A stretch of DNA of 64,000 nt from Vibrio campbellii CAIM 519 = NBRC 15631 = ATCC 25920 (GCF_002163755.1 NZ_CP015863.1:2480001-2544000); one strand, 5' to 3'; positions 1 to 8,206 are shown, numbered from the stretch's first letter. Numbers and translations are program-made. Notes: generated by a model not told the origin, from the sequence alone.

Positions 1-2
1 CG

Positions 3-392
3 AAAGCATTCAACCCAGTGATCATGACATGGGCAGCTATTACAGCGATCGTCCTTGCTCTAGTCGGCAAGCTTGGCGCGATTCTTCAAACGATTCCAGT
101 TCCAGTAATGGGCGGCATCATGATTCTACTGTTTGGCTCTATCGCAACCGTTGGTCTAAACACACTGATTAAGAACAAAGTTGACCTGCACAAATCACGT
201 AACCTAGTGATCGTAGCGGTAACGCTAGTATTTGGTATCGGCGGTATGGCTTTCGGCATTGGCGAGTTCAGCCTACAAGGTGTAAGCCTATGTGGTATCG
301 TTGCAATCATTCTTAATCTAGTGCTACCAAACGACCTTGGTGAAAACCACGTGGTAGATAATACACAGATGGAAGAAGACAACGCGAAGTAA
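3..392 (+). CDS. uraA: uracil permease (NCS2 family), C-terminal part
   Basis: This is the last 129 residues of a nucleobase:cation symporter-2 protein; the frame is open from the window edge, so the start lies outside. The segment contains hydrophobic transmembrane stretches and the family pattern IPVPVMGGIMILLFGSIA followed by a VDLHKSRNLV loop, which aligns in my memory with the C-terminal region of UraA. UraA proteins import uracil with protons across the inner membrane. It ends in a hydrophilic acidic tail. It faces the uracil phosphoribosyltransferase gene across a shared terminator, so the two are convergent here, whereas in E. coli uraA follows upp on the same strand. The family is clear; the precise substrate (uracil rather than xanthine or uric acid) is supported by the neighbour. 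Confidence 0.85.
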   Translation, partial: KAFNPVIMTWAAITAIVLALVGKLGAILQTIPVPVMGGIMILLFGSIATVGLNTLIKNKVDLHKSRNLVIVAVTLVFGIGGMAFGIGEFSLQGVSLCGIVAIILNLVLPNDLGENHVVDNTQMEEDNAK

Positions 393-471
393 GTATGGTG
401 CGGCTTGATTGATTTAAGTCGCCCTTCCTGATCTCGCATCTCGTAGCTAACTTTCAAATAGCAGAGACAAA

Positions 472-497
472 AAAGGCTTGGTTTTCACCAAGCCTTT
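472..497. terminator. bidirectional intrinsic terminator between uraA and upp
   Basis: A 10-bp perfect stem (AAAGGCTTGG / CCAAGCCTTT) has a 6-nt loop. A run of T follows in both directions (TTATTTTTG on the plus strand, TTTTTTGTC on the minus strand), so it can end both convergent genes. Confidence 0.85.
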
Positions 498-526
498 ATT
501 TTTGAATTCAGTAAAAACAATAATGC

Positions 527-1153
527 TTATTGAGTACCGAAGATCTTGTCACCTGCATCACCAAGACCAGGAACAATGTAACCTTTGTCGTTTAGCTTCT
601 CATCGATTGCCGCTGTGTATAGCTCAACATCTGGGTGCGCTTTTTCTAGTGCTTCGATACCTTCAGGAGCCGCTACAAGAACAAGAATCTTGATTGCCTG
701 ACAACCTTTCTCTTTTAGAAGATCGATTGTTGCGATCATAGAACCACCTGTTGCAAGCATTGGGTCAACAACTAGAGCAATACGCTCATCGATGTTAGAA
801 GCAAGCTTGTTGAAGTATGGTACTGGCTCAAGTGTTTCTTCATCACGGTAGATACCTACAACACTGATACGTGCGCTTGGCATGTGCTCAAGAACGCCGT
901 CCATCATACCTAGACCTGCACGCAGGATTGGCACTACTGTTACTTTCTTACCCTTGATTTGGTCAACTTCTACAGGACCATTCCAACCTTCAATGGTTAC
1001 TTTCTCTGTTTCAAAGTCTGCAGTCGCTTCGTAAGTAAGTAGGCTACCGACTTCTGTCGCTAACTCACGAAAACGCTTCGTGCTGATGTCACCTTCTCGC
1101 ATTAGACCGATTTTGTGTTTCACTAGAGGGTGTTTAACTTCAACAACTTTCAT
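527..1153 (-). CDS. upp: uracil phosphoribosyltransferase
   Basis: Converts uracil and PRPP to UMP in the cytosol (pyrimidine salvage). The 208-residue product begins MKVVEVKHPLVKHKIG, as in known Upp proteins. It carries the PRPP-binding loop DPMLATGGS at residues 130-138 and the uracil-binding GDAGD near the C-terminus. An open frame extends 8 codons further upstream, but the internal ATG at 1153 matches the family start and has a GGAG Shine-Dalgarno sequence just before it. It is divergent from purM, as in E. coli, and convergent with the uracil permease gene, its functional partner. Confidence 0.96.
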   Translation of the reverse strand: MKVVEVKHPLVKHKIGLMREGDISTKRFRELATEVGSLLTYEATADFETEKVTIEGWNGPVEVDQIKGKKVTVVPILRAGLGMMDGVLEHMPSARISVVGIYRDEETLEPVPYFNKLASNIDERIALVVDPMLATGGSMIATIDLLKEKGCQAIKILVLVAAPEGIEALEKAHPDVELYTAAIDEKLNDKGYIVPGLGDAGDKIFGTQ

Positions 1154-1250
1154 TTCCATCTCCGGCTTTATTGGCAATATTTAAACAAACCTTCAGATTA
1201 TACATGATTTTTGCAGGGATATCAGGATAGTTCACTAAAGAAAAAAACCG

Positions 1251-1266
1251 ACGCAAACGTTTGCTA
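1251..1266. promoter_or_regulatory. PurR operator upstream of purM
   Basis: ACGCAAACGTTTGCTA is a nearly perfect match to the PurR consensus ACGCAAACGTTTGCGT, the purine-repressor palindrome. It lies 67 bp before the purM start and overlaps a likely promoter -35 region (TTGCTA at 1261, TAGAAT at 1285-1290, 18-bp spacer), so bound PurR would block purM transcription. It could also affect the divergent upp promoter. Confidence 0.9.
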
Positions 1267-1284
1267 TCTGTATTTAACCACTGG

Positions 1285-1290
1285 TAGAAT
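1285..1290 (+). promoter_or_regulatory. probable purM promoter -10 element
   Basis: TAGAAT sits 18 bp after TTGCTA (1261-1266), a plausible sigma-70 pair, and 43 bp before the purM start codon. The -35 element overlaps the PurR operator. Predicted only from spacing and similarity to consensus. Confidence 0.5.
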
Positions 1291-1332
1291 AGTGCCGTTT
1301 TCATATCCAACTTAAAAACCGAGGACTTCCCT

Positions 1333-2373
1333 GTGAGTGGTAACAACTCTTCTCTTAGCTATAAAGACGCTGGTGTAGATATTGATGCAGGCAACGCGCT
1401 TGTAGATCGTATTAAAGGTGCGGTTAAGCGTACTCGTCGCCCTGAAGTGATGGGTGGTATCGGCGGTTTTGGCGCATTGTGTGAATTGCCGACAAAATAC
1501 AAACAACCTGTACTGGTTTCTGGTACTGATGGTGTAGGTACAAAACTTCGCCTAGCGCTGGATATGAACAAGCATGACACTATCGGCGTTGACCTAGTGG
1601 CAATGTGTGTAAACGACCTAATCGTTCAAGGTGCTGAGCCTCTATTCTTCCTAGATTACTACGCAACAGGCAAACTAGACGTAGACACAGCGGCAGACGT
1701 AGTTTCTGGTATCGCTGATGGCTGTGTTCAAGCAGGCTGTGCACTTATCGGTGGCGAAACGGCGGAAATGCCGGGCATGTACGAAGGCGAAGACTACGAC
1801 GTTGCTGGCTTCTGTGTTGGCGTAGTAGAAAAAGAAGACGTAATTGACGGCACCAAAGTAGCAGCGGGCGATGCACTTATCGCGGTTGGCTCAAGCGGTC
1901 CACACTCAAACGGTTACTCTCTTATCCGTAAGATCCTAGAAGTATCTGACGCAGATAAGAACGAAGAGCTAGCAGGTCGTACTATCGGTGAACACCTACT
2001 AGAACCAACGAAGATTTACATCAAATCAGCACTTAAGATGATTGAGAAGCACGACATCCACGCGATTTCTCACATCACTGGTGGTGGTTTCTGGGAAAAC
2101 ATCCCACGCGTACTGCCAGAAGGCACTAAAGCCGTGATCGACGGTAACAGCTGGGAATGGCCAATCATCTTCAAATGGCTACAAGAGAAAGGCAACGTTG
2201 AAACGCACGAAATGTACCGTACGTTCAACTGTGGTGTTGGTCTAGTCGTGGCACTACCAAAAGACCAAGCGGACGCAGCAGTTGCACTTCTAAAAGAAGA
2301 AGGCGAAAACGCATGGGTAATTGGTGAAATAGCTCAAGCAGAAGCCAATGAAGAGCAAGTTGAAATCCAATAA
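1333..2373 (+). CDS. purM: phosphoribosylformylglycinamidine cyclo-ligase (AIR synthetase)
   Basis: Closes formylglycinamidine ribonucleotide to aminoimidazole ribonucleotide with ATP, the fifth step of purine synthesis. The 346-residue length is normal. Family signatures are SYKDAGVDIDAGN near residue 9, SGTDGVGTK at 63-71, and later IGGETAEMPGMY and ITGGGFWENIPR, which form the ATP and substrate sites. The start is GTG at 1333; the homologous N-terminus (TSLSYKDAG in E. coli) supports it. It is followed by purN after a 143-bp gap, longer than in E. coli. A PurR box upstream indicates repression by purines. Confidence 0.97.
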   Translation: MSGNNSSLSYKDAGVDIDAGNALVDRIKGAVKRTRRPEVMGGIGGFGALCELPTKYKQPVLVSGTDGVGTKLRLALDMNKHDTIGVDLVAMCVNDLIVQGAEPLFFLDYYATGKLDVDTAADVVSGIADGCVQAGCALIGGETAEMPGMYEGEDYDVAGFCVGVVEKEDVIDGTKVAAGDALIAVGSSGPHSNGYSLIRKILEVSDADKNEELAGRTIGEHLLEPTKIYIKSALKMIEKHDIHAISHITGGGFWENIPRVLPEGTKAVIDGNSWEWPIIFKWLQEKGNVETHEMYRTFNCGVGLVVALPKDQADAAVALLKEEGENAWVIGEIAQAEANEEQVEIQ

Positions 2374-2400
2374 CTTGCGAATCAAGCTCAAAAAATAAAA

Positions 2401-2427
2401 AGAATGAGGACGCGATGTCCTCATTCT
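2401..2427. other. strong hairpin in the purM-purN gap
   Basis: AGAATGAGGAC and GTCCTCATTCT form an 11-bp perfect stem with a 5-nt loop. On the plus strand no U-tract follows (it continues GCTATC); on the minus strand the stem is followed by CTTTTTATTTTTTG. It therefore looks like a minus-strand terminator, or on the plus strand a stabilising or processing structure between purM and purN. Confidence 0.6.
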
Positions 2428-2516
2428 GCTATCTGGAACATCGAAAACCATTCTAATAGTAGGTAATTTAGCGGATACGCACTTCAAACCTACAATAGCA
2501 AGGCAGTCTCAACATC

Positions 2517-3155
2517 ATGAAAAACATAGTGGTCCTCATTTCGGGTAACGGCAGTAACCTTCAAGCCATCTTGGAAGCTTGCGAAGACAGTATGCCAAAT
2601 GCACAAGTCGCGGCGGTGTTCTCCAATAAAGCTGATGCTTATGGTTTAGAGCGTGCAAAACAGTTTGATGTGAATGGGCATTTTGTCGATCCAAAAGCAT
2701 TCGAATCACGTGAAGACTTTGATGCTGAACTGATGAAACAAATCGATGAATACCAACCGGACGTGATTGTGCTTGCGGGTTATATGCGTATTCTCAGTGG
2801 CGCGTTTGTTTCTCACTATCTAGGTAAAATGATCAACATCCACCCTTCTCTATTGCCTAAGTATCCGGGTTTACACACCCACCAGCGCGCGATTGATGCA
2901 GGCGATAAAGAGCATGGCACTAGCGTACACTTTGTCACAGAAGAGTTAGACGGCGGCCCTGTGGTACTGCAAGCCAAAGTACCCGTATTTGAAGGTGACG
3001 ATGCCGATGCACTCGCTGCACGCGTTCAGACTCAAGAGCACAAGATCTACCCAATGGTGACTAAGTGGTTAGTCGACGGGCGATTATCGATGACCGAAGG
3101 CAAAGCGTATCTCGATGGTTTTGAGCTTGGTGAACACGGCTACGCTGACGAGTAA
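2517..3155 (+). CDS. purN: phosphoribosylglycinamide formyltransferase
   Basis: Transfers a formyl group from 10-formyltetrahydrofolate to GAR, the third step of purine synthesis. The product is 212 residues, the usual size. The N-terminal nucleotide-binding loop SGNGSNLQAI is at residues 9-18. The catalytic block includes NIHPSLLPKYPG and, further on, GTSVHFVTEELDGGPV, which supplies the catalytic Asp. It is co-oriented with purM. A clean intrinsic terminator lies 25 bp after the stop. Confidence 0.97.
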   Translation: MKNIVVLISGNGSNLQAILEACEDSMPNAQVAAVFSNKADAYGLERAKQFDVNGHFVDPKAFESREDFDAELMKQIDEYQPDVIVLAGYMRILSGAFVSHYLGKMINIHPSLLPKYPGLHTHQRAIDAGDKEHGTSVHFVTEELDGGPVVLQAKVPVFEGDDADALAARVQTQEHKIYPMVTKWLVDGRLSMTEGKAYLDGFELGEHGYADE

Positions 3156-3180
3156 TTCTGAATACCAAATTCCAAACGCA

Positions 3181-3206
3181 AAAAGGCAGCGATCAGGCTG
3201 CCTTTT
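3181..3206 (+). terminator. intrinsic terminator after purN
   Basis: AAAAGGCAGC and GCTGCCTTTT form a 10-bp stem with a 6-nt loop, followed by GTTATTTT. Confidence 0.85.
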
Positions 3207-3310
3207 GTTATTTTAAATCTTATAAGCTTGGTTCAATGAAGCCGTTGTCAAACTAGAAACCAAAACTAACTGCCTACAAAGTCCCTGACACCACCTTAGC
3301 AATACAACAC

Positions 3311-3360
3311 TCGGATAGTAGATTCTGAATCTGACTCGTTCCTCGCCGTTCAGAATGACG
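3311..3360 (+). repeat. interspersed repeat copy A (degenerate)
   Basis: The segment has the ends ATAGTAGATTC and CAGAATGACG seen in two better-preserved copies (3405-3444 inverted, 8391-8440). Its centre (CTGACTCGTTCCTCGCCG) has diverged. It lies in the gene-free stretch between purN and yafJ, facing copy B in inverted orientation. Confidence 0.5.
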
Positions 3361-3404
3361 CTGTAGGCAAAGAAAAATCAATTTCAATTCAATCGCTTAC
3401 ACCA

Positions 3405-3444
3405 TTCCAACGAGCCTTGGCGAGACTAGGAATCTACTATCAGC
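3405..3444 (-). repeat. interspersed repeat copy B
   Basis: Read on the minus strand this segment begins TAGTAGATTCCTAGTCTCGC and ends GGCTCGTTGGAATGG. It aligns without gaps, with most positions identical, to the segment at 8391-8440. Together with copy A it forms an inverted pair (GATAGTAGATTC at 3314 and GAATCTACTATC at 3430). It has no coding capacity. It looks like a small dispersed palindromic element of the kind scattered in vibrio intergenic regions. The rest of 3207-3498 shows nothing else I can name. Confidence 0.55.
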
Positions 3445-3498
3445 ACGCTAAGAAGTAAGAATGCTCATCCGTACCCACCCTCGGTTTAAAACGCATAA

Positions 3499-3530
3499 AA
3501 ATAAAGCTCGTGATTAAGCGAGCTTTATTT
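3499..3530. terminator. intrinsic terminator after yafJ
   Basis: AAATAAAGCTCG and CGAGCTTTATTT form a 12-bp perfect stem with an 8-nt loop. On the minus strand the stem ends in a T-rich run (TTTATTTTTATG), just past the yafJ stop. Confidence 0.8.
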
Positions 3531-3552
3531 AGATATTCATCGTCAAAAACCA

Positions 3553-4398
3553 TCACTCCAACGGTTCGGTCGGCGCTTGGTTACCCGGCTTCGACTCGGC
3601 AAACGGCACATCCGCTAGCGCTTCAGCGTTATTCAGCACCAATTCACCAACATGGAACAAGCCGTACTCGCCCGGCTTCATGCGATGCCATGTCTCATTC
3701 CCCGTTAACGGCTGAGTCGCAATCACAGAAACCACATCGTTTGGTGTTGTCTCTTCTTGGAAGTTGATTTCTACATCTTCATCCAACAGCGCGGCCTTAC
3801 CAAATGGAGCACGACGCGTGATCCAGTAAAGATGGTTAGTACAGTAAGTCATCACAAACTCACCATCGCTGAGCAGCATGTTAAACACGCCCTTCTCTTT
3901 CAGCTTGTCGCAGCACTTTGCAACATAGATAAAGACCGCTTCCATATCCTGAGGAGGTTCAGGAAACTTATCTTCCATCTGCTTTAAGAGCCAGCAAAAC
4001 GCCATTTCACTGTCCGTTTGACCCACTGGACGATGACGCCCTGTGTGCAAGTCTTGGTAATCGGTCAGTTGACCATTGTGTGCAAATGTCCAGTAACGCC
4101 CCCAAAGCTCACGCGTAAACGGATGGGTGTTTTCGAGATTCACACCACCTCGGTTAGCTTGACGAATATGGCTCACTACAGCACGACTTTTGATCGGGTA
4201 GTTTTGCACCAATTCAGCAATCTGAGAGTCACAACTTGGGTTGGGATCTTTGAAAGTACGGAACCCCTTTCCTTCATAGAAAGTGATCCCCCAGCCATCA
4301 CGATGCGGGCCAGTGCGACCACCGCGCTGCATCAATCCTGTAAAACTGAAACAAATATCTGTTGGAACATTTGCGCTCATGCCGAGCAATTCACACAT
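3553..4398 (-). CDS. yafJ: class II glutamine amidotransferase, YafJ family
   Basis: An Ntn-hydrolase glutaminase-type domain protein of 281 residues. The N-terminus MCELLGMSANVPTDICFSF puts Cys2 as the nucleophile after Met removal. Blocks such as GPHRDGWGI and SHIRQANRGG build the glutamine site of class II amidotransferases. The acceptor of the released ammonia is unknown for YafJ. It follows gmhA on the same strand, as in E. coli, with a hairpin between them. A GGAG sequence lies about 11 nt before the ATG. The C-terminal tail is a little longer than that of the E. coli protein. Confidence 0.9.
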   Translation of the reverse strand: MCELLGMSANVPTDICFSFTGLMQRGGRTGPHRDGWGITFYEGKGFRTFKDPNPSCDSQIAELVQNYPIKSRAVVSHIRQANRGGVNLENTHPFTRELWGRYWTFAHNGQLTDYQDLHTGRHRPVGQTDSEMAFCWLLKQMEDKFPEPPQDMEAVFIYVAKCCDKLKEKGVFNMLLSDGEFVMTYCTNHLYWITRRAPFGKAALLDEDVEINFQEETTPNDVVSVIATQPLTGNETWHRMKPGEYGLFHVGELVLNNAEALADVPFAESKPGNQAPTEPLE

Positions 4399-4425
4399 GG
4401 TTTAACGAACTCCTTACCTTAAAAC

Positions 4426-4454
4426 ACAACTAAGCCAGCATTTGGCTTAGTTGT
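4426..4454 (-). terminator. intrinsic terminator or attenuator between gmhA and yafJ
   Basis: ACAACTAAGCCA and TGGCTTAGTTGT form a 12-bp perfect stem with a 5-nt loop. On the minus strand only GTTTTAAGG follows, so the U-tract is short. It may end most gmhA transcripts and let some through to yafJ. Confidence 0.65.
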
Positions 4455-4459
4455 AAATC

Positions 4460-5035
4460 TTATTCCATCTCTTTTTCTATCAACTGAATAATGATGTGAA
4501 TGATCTTAATGTGCACTTCTTGAATGCGGTCTGCGTAGCCAAAGTGTGGTACGCGGATCTCGATATCAGCAAGACCAGCCATCTTACCGCCATCTTTGCC
4601 CGTTAACGCAATCGTCTTCATGCCTTTCGCTTGTGCCGCTTCAATCGCTTTTAGGATGTTGCCTGAGTTGCCAGAAGTCGACAAACCAAACAGAACGTCA
4701 CCTTTGCGGCCTACTGCTTCTACGTAACGAGAGAATACGAAATCGTAACCAAAGTCGTTACTCACACAAGAAAGATGGCTTGGATCTGAAATAGCGATAC
4801 CAGCGTAACCTGGACGGTTTTCACGGTAACGGCCTGTTAGCTCTTCTGCAAAGTGCATAGAGTCACAGTGAGAACCACCATTACCGCACGACAACACTTT
4901 ACCATCTTGCTTGAATGAGTCAGCAATCATTTTCGCTGCCGCTTCGATTTGCGCGATGTTGTGGTCATCACTTAAAAACTTATTCAGAACTTCAGCAGCT
5001 TCGTTTAATTCACTTCTAATCAGATCTTGGTACAT
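4460..5035 (-). CDS. gmhA: phosphoheptose isomerase
   Basis: Isomerises sedoheptulose 7-phosphate to D-glycero-D-manno-heptose 7-phosphate, the first step to the ADP-heptose of the LPS inner core. A single SIS domain fills the 191-residue protein, the usual length. The sugar-phosphate loops are SCGNGGSHCDSMHFAEELTG at about residues 49-68 and LSTSGNSGNI at about 118. The C-terminal helix (EVHIKIIHIIIQLIE) is typical. It is divergent from fadE, as in E. coli (where it is lpcA). The start has an AAGAGA sequence about 8 nt upstream. Confidence 0.96.
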   Translation of the reverse strand: MYQDLIRSELNEAAEVLNKFLSDDHNIAQIEAAAKMIADSFKQDGKVLSCGNGGSHCDSMHFAEELTGRYRENRPGYAGIAISDPSHLSCVSNDFGYDFVFSRYVEAVGRKGDVLFGLSTSGNSGNILKAIEAAQAKGMKTIALTGKDGGKMAGLADIEIRVPHFGYADRIQEVHIKIIHIIIQLIEKEME

Positions 5036-5393
5036 AAGACGTTCTCTTTATTATCTCGGCCACAGCAGTGAGGTTGAGCCTCTCGCTTAGCAAATTGTTC
5101 TGATGTGAAATTCACACCGGACAGTTCATTACTCTGAGTTTACCCACAAACGAGAATTAGTGTCGATAGCGAAGCAACAGATTTGGATTTATCACGGTAA
5201 TAAACTTGTTAACTTGCTTACGAAATCATCACCCAACTCTCAACTTTAGAATTTTAACTCTACTTAGATCACTTTTTGCCCAACCTCAGAATTTACATTT
5301 ATTTAATATTTTGATTACACTTACAGTACTGGTTAGACCTCTTACCAAAATACAGACGTACAACATAATTAAAGTCTGAAAAGGAAAAAACAT
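5036..5393. promoter_or_regulatory. divergent gmhA/fadE control region
   Basis: This 358-bp stretch has no plausible gene. It must hold the promoters of gmhA (leftward) and fadE (rightward). Its right half is AT-rich (5260-5320) and ends in a FadR-like palindrome. I see no other clear element. Confidence 0.6.
5327..5343. promoter_or_regulatory. FadR-like operator upstream of fadE
   Basis: TACTGGTTAGACCTCTT resembles the FadR palindrome (core TGGTCNGACC), with TGGT-N-AGACC intact and the right arm weaker. It lies 51 bp before the fadE start. FadR represses beta-oxidation genes and is released by long-chain acyl-CoA, so the site fits the gene it precedes. Called from pattern only. Confidence 0.65.
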
Positions 5394-7838
5394 ATGGACA
5401 TCTTGCTCTCAATCGTAGCGATGACAGTTGTATTAGGCATTACGCTTTACCACAGAATGTCACTCGTGAAATCCGTCAGCTTGCTAACTGCTGCCATGCT
5501 AGCACTGACAATCGCAGGCTCAGTTGGTTTTATTGGCTGGGCACTTTACGTTCTTGCCGTTGCAGTGTTCGCGGTTTCTGGCATTCGCCAATCCCTCATT
5601 AGCCGCAAAGCACTGGTGATGTTTAAGAAAGTCCTGCCTGCTATGTCTCAAACCGAGAAAGAAGCATTGGACGCAGGTACAGTGTGGTGGGAAGCCGAGC
5701 TATTCAAAGGCAAACCTGAATGGCAAAAACTTCACGCAATTAAAGCGCCTAAGCTGAGCAAAGAAGAGCAAGCCTTCCTAGATGGCCCAGTAAACGAAGT
5801 GTGTGCCATGGTGAGTGATTTCCAAGTAACACACGAATTGGCCGATCTACCACCAGAAGTATGGCAATACCTGAAAGACAACAAATTCTTCGCTATGATC
5901 ATCAAGAAGAAATACGGTGGCCTAGAATTCTCAGCGTACGCGCAATCTTTAGTACTGCAAAAACTGACTGGTGTCTCTGGCGTACTGTCGTCAACCGTTG
6001 GTGTACCTAACTCATTAGGCCCAGGTGAGCTACTGCAACACTACGGTACTGAAGAACAAAAAGATTACTACCTTCCTCGCCTAGCAGAAGGTAAAGAGAT
6101 CCCATGTTTCGCACTGACTAGCCCAGAAGCAGGTTCAGATGCGGGTTCTATTCCAGATTACGGCGTGGTGTGTAAAGGCGAATGGCAAGGTGAAGAAGCC
6201 CTTGGTATGCGTCTTACTTGGAACAAGCGTTACATCACTCTAGCACCTGTCGCAACGGTTCTTGGTCTTGCATTCAAACTGCGCGACCCAGAAGGCCTGC
6301 TTGGCGATCAAGAAGATCTTGGTATCACTTGTGCTCTGATCCCAACTGACCTTAAAGGCGTTGAGATTGGCAACCGTCACTTCCCGCTTAACGTACCATT
6401 CCAAAATGGTCCAACTCGCGGTAAAGACATCTTCGTACCGATGGACTTCATCATCGGTGGTGAAAAAATGGCAGGCCAAGGCTGGCGTATGCTGGTAGAG
6501 TGTCTATCGGTTGGTCGTGGTATCACGCTACCTTCAAACTCAACAGGCGGCATCAAAACAGCGGCTATGGCAACAGGCGCTTACTCACGCATTCGTCGTC
6601 AGTTCAAACAACCTATCGGCCACATGGAAGGTGTGGAAGAGCCATTAGCACGTCTAGGTGGTAACGCCTACGTAATGGATGCAGCGAGCAACTTAACCGT
6701 GGCAGGTATCGACCTAGGTGAAAAACCTTCGGTTATCTCGGCTATCGTGAAGTACCACTGTACGCACCGTGGTCAACAGAGCATCATTGACGCGATGGAC
6801 ATCGTAGGCGGTAAAGGTATCTGTATGGGTCCTTCTAACTTCCTAGCACGTGGTTACCAAGGTGCACCAATTGCGGTAACGGTAGAAGGTGCGAACATCC
6901 TAACTCGTTCAATGATCATCTTCGGTCAGGGCGCGATTCGTTGTCACCCTTACGTTCTTGAAGAGATGAACGCAGCATATTCTGACGCTGGCGATGCGGT
7001 TGAGAAGTTCGACAAAGCGTTAGCGGGTCACGTGAGCTTCACCATGAGTAACCTCGTTCGCAGCATCTGGTTTGGTCTAAGTGATGGTCTCGGTTCAACG
7101 TCGCCAACCAAAGACGCAACCAAGCGTTACTACCAACAATTGAACCGTTACAGCGCAAACCTTGCTCTGTTATCGGATATCTCGATGGCGGTACTGGGTG
7201 GTTCGTTGAAACGTAAAGAGCGTTTGTCAGCACGTCTTGGCGACATTCTAAGCCAACTATACCTTGGCTCTGCTACGCTAAAACGCTTTGAGCAAGATGG
7301 TCGTCCTGTTGAAGATTTGCCACTCGTGCATTGGGGCTTGCAAGACAGCTTGAAGCAAACTGAGGCGGCGATTGATGAGTTCCTGGCGAACTTCCCGAAC
7401 AAAGTGATTGGTCGTGCACTGCGCGTGTTAATCATGCCATTCGGTCGTGTACGCAAAGCGCCAAGTGATAAGCTAGACAGCAAAGTCGCTCGTATTCTAC
7501 AAACGCCAAGTGCAACACGTTCACGTATTGGTCGAGGTCAGTACCTAGAGCCAACAGAACACAACGCAGCAGGTAAGATTGAGTTGGCACTGTCTGTGAT
7601 TCTTCAAGCTGAGCCTGTGTTTGACAAAGTATGTAAAGCGCAAGGTAAACGCCGTCCATTCCTACGTTTGGATACGATTGCCCAAGAAGGTCTAGAGCAA
7701 GGCGTGATCACGCAAGAAGAAGCGGAGCTGTTAAGAGAAGCTGAGCAGCATCGTCTAGATACTATTAACGTGGATGACTTTGAACCGGAGCTATTGGCCG
7801 CAAAGCCGCTTTACCCTCAGATGGAAAACGTCGCTTGA
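5394..7838 (+). CDS. fadE: acyl-CoA dehydrogenase FadE
   Basis: Catalyses the first oxidation of fatty acyl-CoA to trans-2-enoyl-CoA with FAD, feeding electrons to the quinone pool through ETF. The product is 814 residues, matching the E. coli protein in my memory. The first 65 residues are hydrophobic and contain two membrane segments. The dehydrogenase domain follows from about residue 110 (for example ALTSPEAGSDAGS at about 242 and MDIVGGKGICMGP at about 467), then a FadE-specific C-terminal domain (DUF1974 type). The start ATG has AAGGA 7 nt upstream. It is transcribed alone and ends at a strong terminator. A FadR-like box precedes it. Confidence 0.95.
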   Translation: MDILLSIVAMTVVLGITLYHRMSLVKSVSLLTAAMLALTIAGSVGFIGWALYVLAVAVFAVSGIRQSLISRKALVMFKKVLPAMSQTEKEALDAGTVWWEAELFKGKPEWQKLHAIKAPKLSKEEQAFLDGPVNEVCAMVSDFQVTHELADLPPEVWQYLKDNKFFAMIIKKKYGGLEFSAYAQSLVLQKLTGVSGVLSSTVGVPNSLGPGELLQHYGTEEQKDYYLPRLAEGKEIPCFALTSPEAGSDAGSIPDYGVVCKGEWQGEEALGMRLTWNKRYITLAPVATVLGLAFKLRDPEGLLGDQEDLGITCALIPTDLKGVEIGNRHFPLNVPFQNGPTRGKDIFVPMDFIIGGEKMAGQGWRMLVECLSVGRGITLPSNSTGGIKTAAMATGAYSRIRRQFKQPIGHMEGVEEPLARLGGNAYVMDAASNLTVAGIDLGEKPSVISAIVKYHCTHRGQQSIIDAMDIVGGKGICMGPSNFLARGYQGAPIAVTVEGANILTRSMIIFGQGAIRCHPYVLEEMNAAYSDAGDAVEKFDKALAGHVSFTMSNLVRSIWFGLSDGLGSTSPTKDATKRYYQQLNRYSANLALLSDISMAVLGGSLKRKERLSARLGDILSQLYLGSATLKRFEQDGRPVEDLPLVHWGLQDSLKQTEAAIDEFLANFPNKVIGRALRVLIMPFGRVRKAPSDKLDSKVARILQTPSATRSRIGRGQYLEPTEHNAAGKIELALSVILQAEPVFDKVCKAQGKRRPFLRLDTIAQEGLEQGVITQEEAELLREAEQHRLDTINVDDFEPELLAAKPLYPQMENVA

Positions 7839-7871
7839 GTGAATGATCGCTTAAACGATAAGTAGGAAAGC

Positions 7872-7895
7872 AAACGGGAGCCGAGGCTCCCGTTT
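7872..7895 (+). terminator. intrinsic terminator after fadE
   Basis: AAACGGGAGC and GCTCCCGTTT form a 10-bp stem with a 4-nt loop, followed by TTTAT. Confidence 0.9.
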
Positions 7896-7942
7896 TTTAT
7901 TGAATCTCTGCTAAGCACAACACGGTGTTAGCAAAGAAGCGT

Positions 7943-8206
7943 TTAATGTTCGTTATTGTCTTCAACGATAAACGACTGTTCAATTCTGCGCAGTTCTTCC
8001 TGCTCTTTCAGCTTAAGTTCTTCTTGAAGCGTCGCTTTACGTTCGTTCAAAGCTTTCTTCTCTGACTTGGTCAGGAACTTCACAGCCTTTTTGTTCGCTA
8101 ATGCGTACGCAACGACATCTTCACCTTTTTCACGGCGTTCATTCACGCGTTGCGAGAAACGTTCGTTGTCACGTGCTTTACGTTCAGCTGAAGTTAATTT
8201 GCTCAT
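7943..8206 (-). CDS. small highly charged hypothetical protein
   Basis: An 87-residue protein rich in Lys, Glu and Arg, with a long predicted helix (about residues 45-77, KSEKKALNERKATLQEELKL region) that could form a coiled coil, and an acidic end (VEDNNEH). There is no signal peptide, membrane segment or known motif. An AAAGG sequence 7 nt before the ATG supports expression. It stands alone on the minus strand, convergent with fadE. I do not recognise a named family; conserved hypotheticals of this type occur in vibrios. Function unknown. Confidence 0.7.
   Translation of the reverse strand: MSKLTSAERKARDNERFSQRVNERREKGEDVVAYALANKKAVKFLTKSEKKALNERKATLQEELKLKEQEELRRIEQSFIVEDNNEH

Noticed and set aside
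4018..4422. 134-codon plus-strand open frame
   Set aside because: It is antisense to the N-terminal half of the YafJ gene and overlaps its Shine-Dalgarno region.
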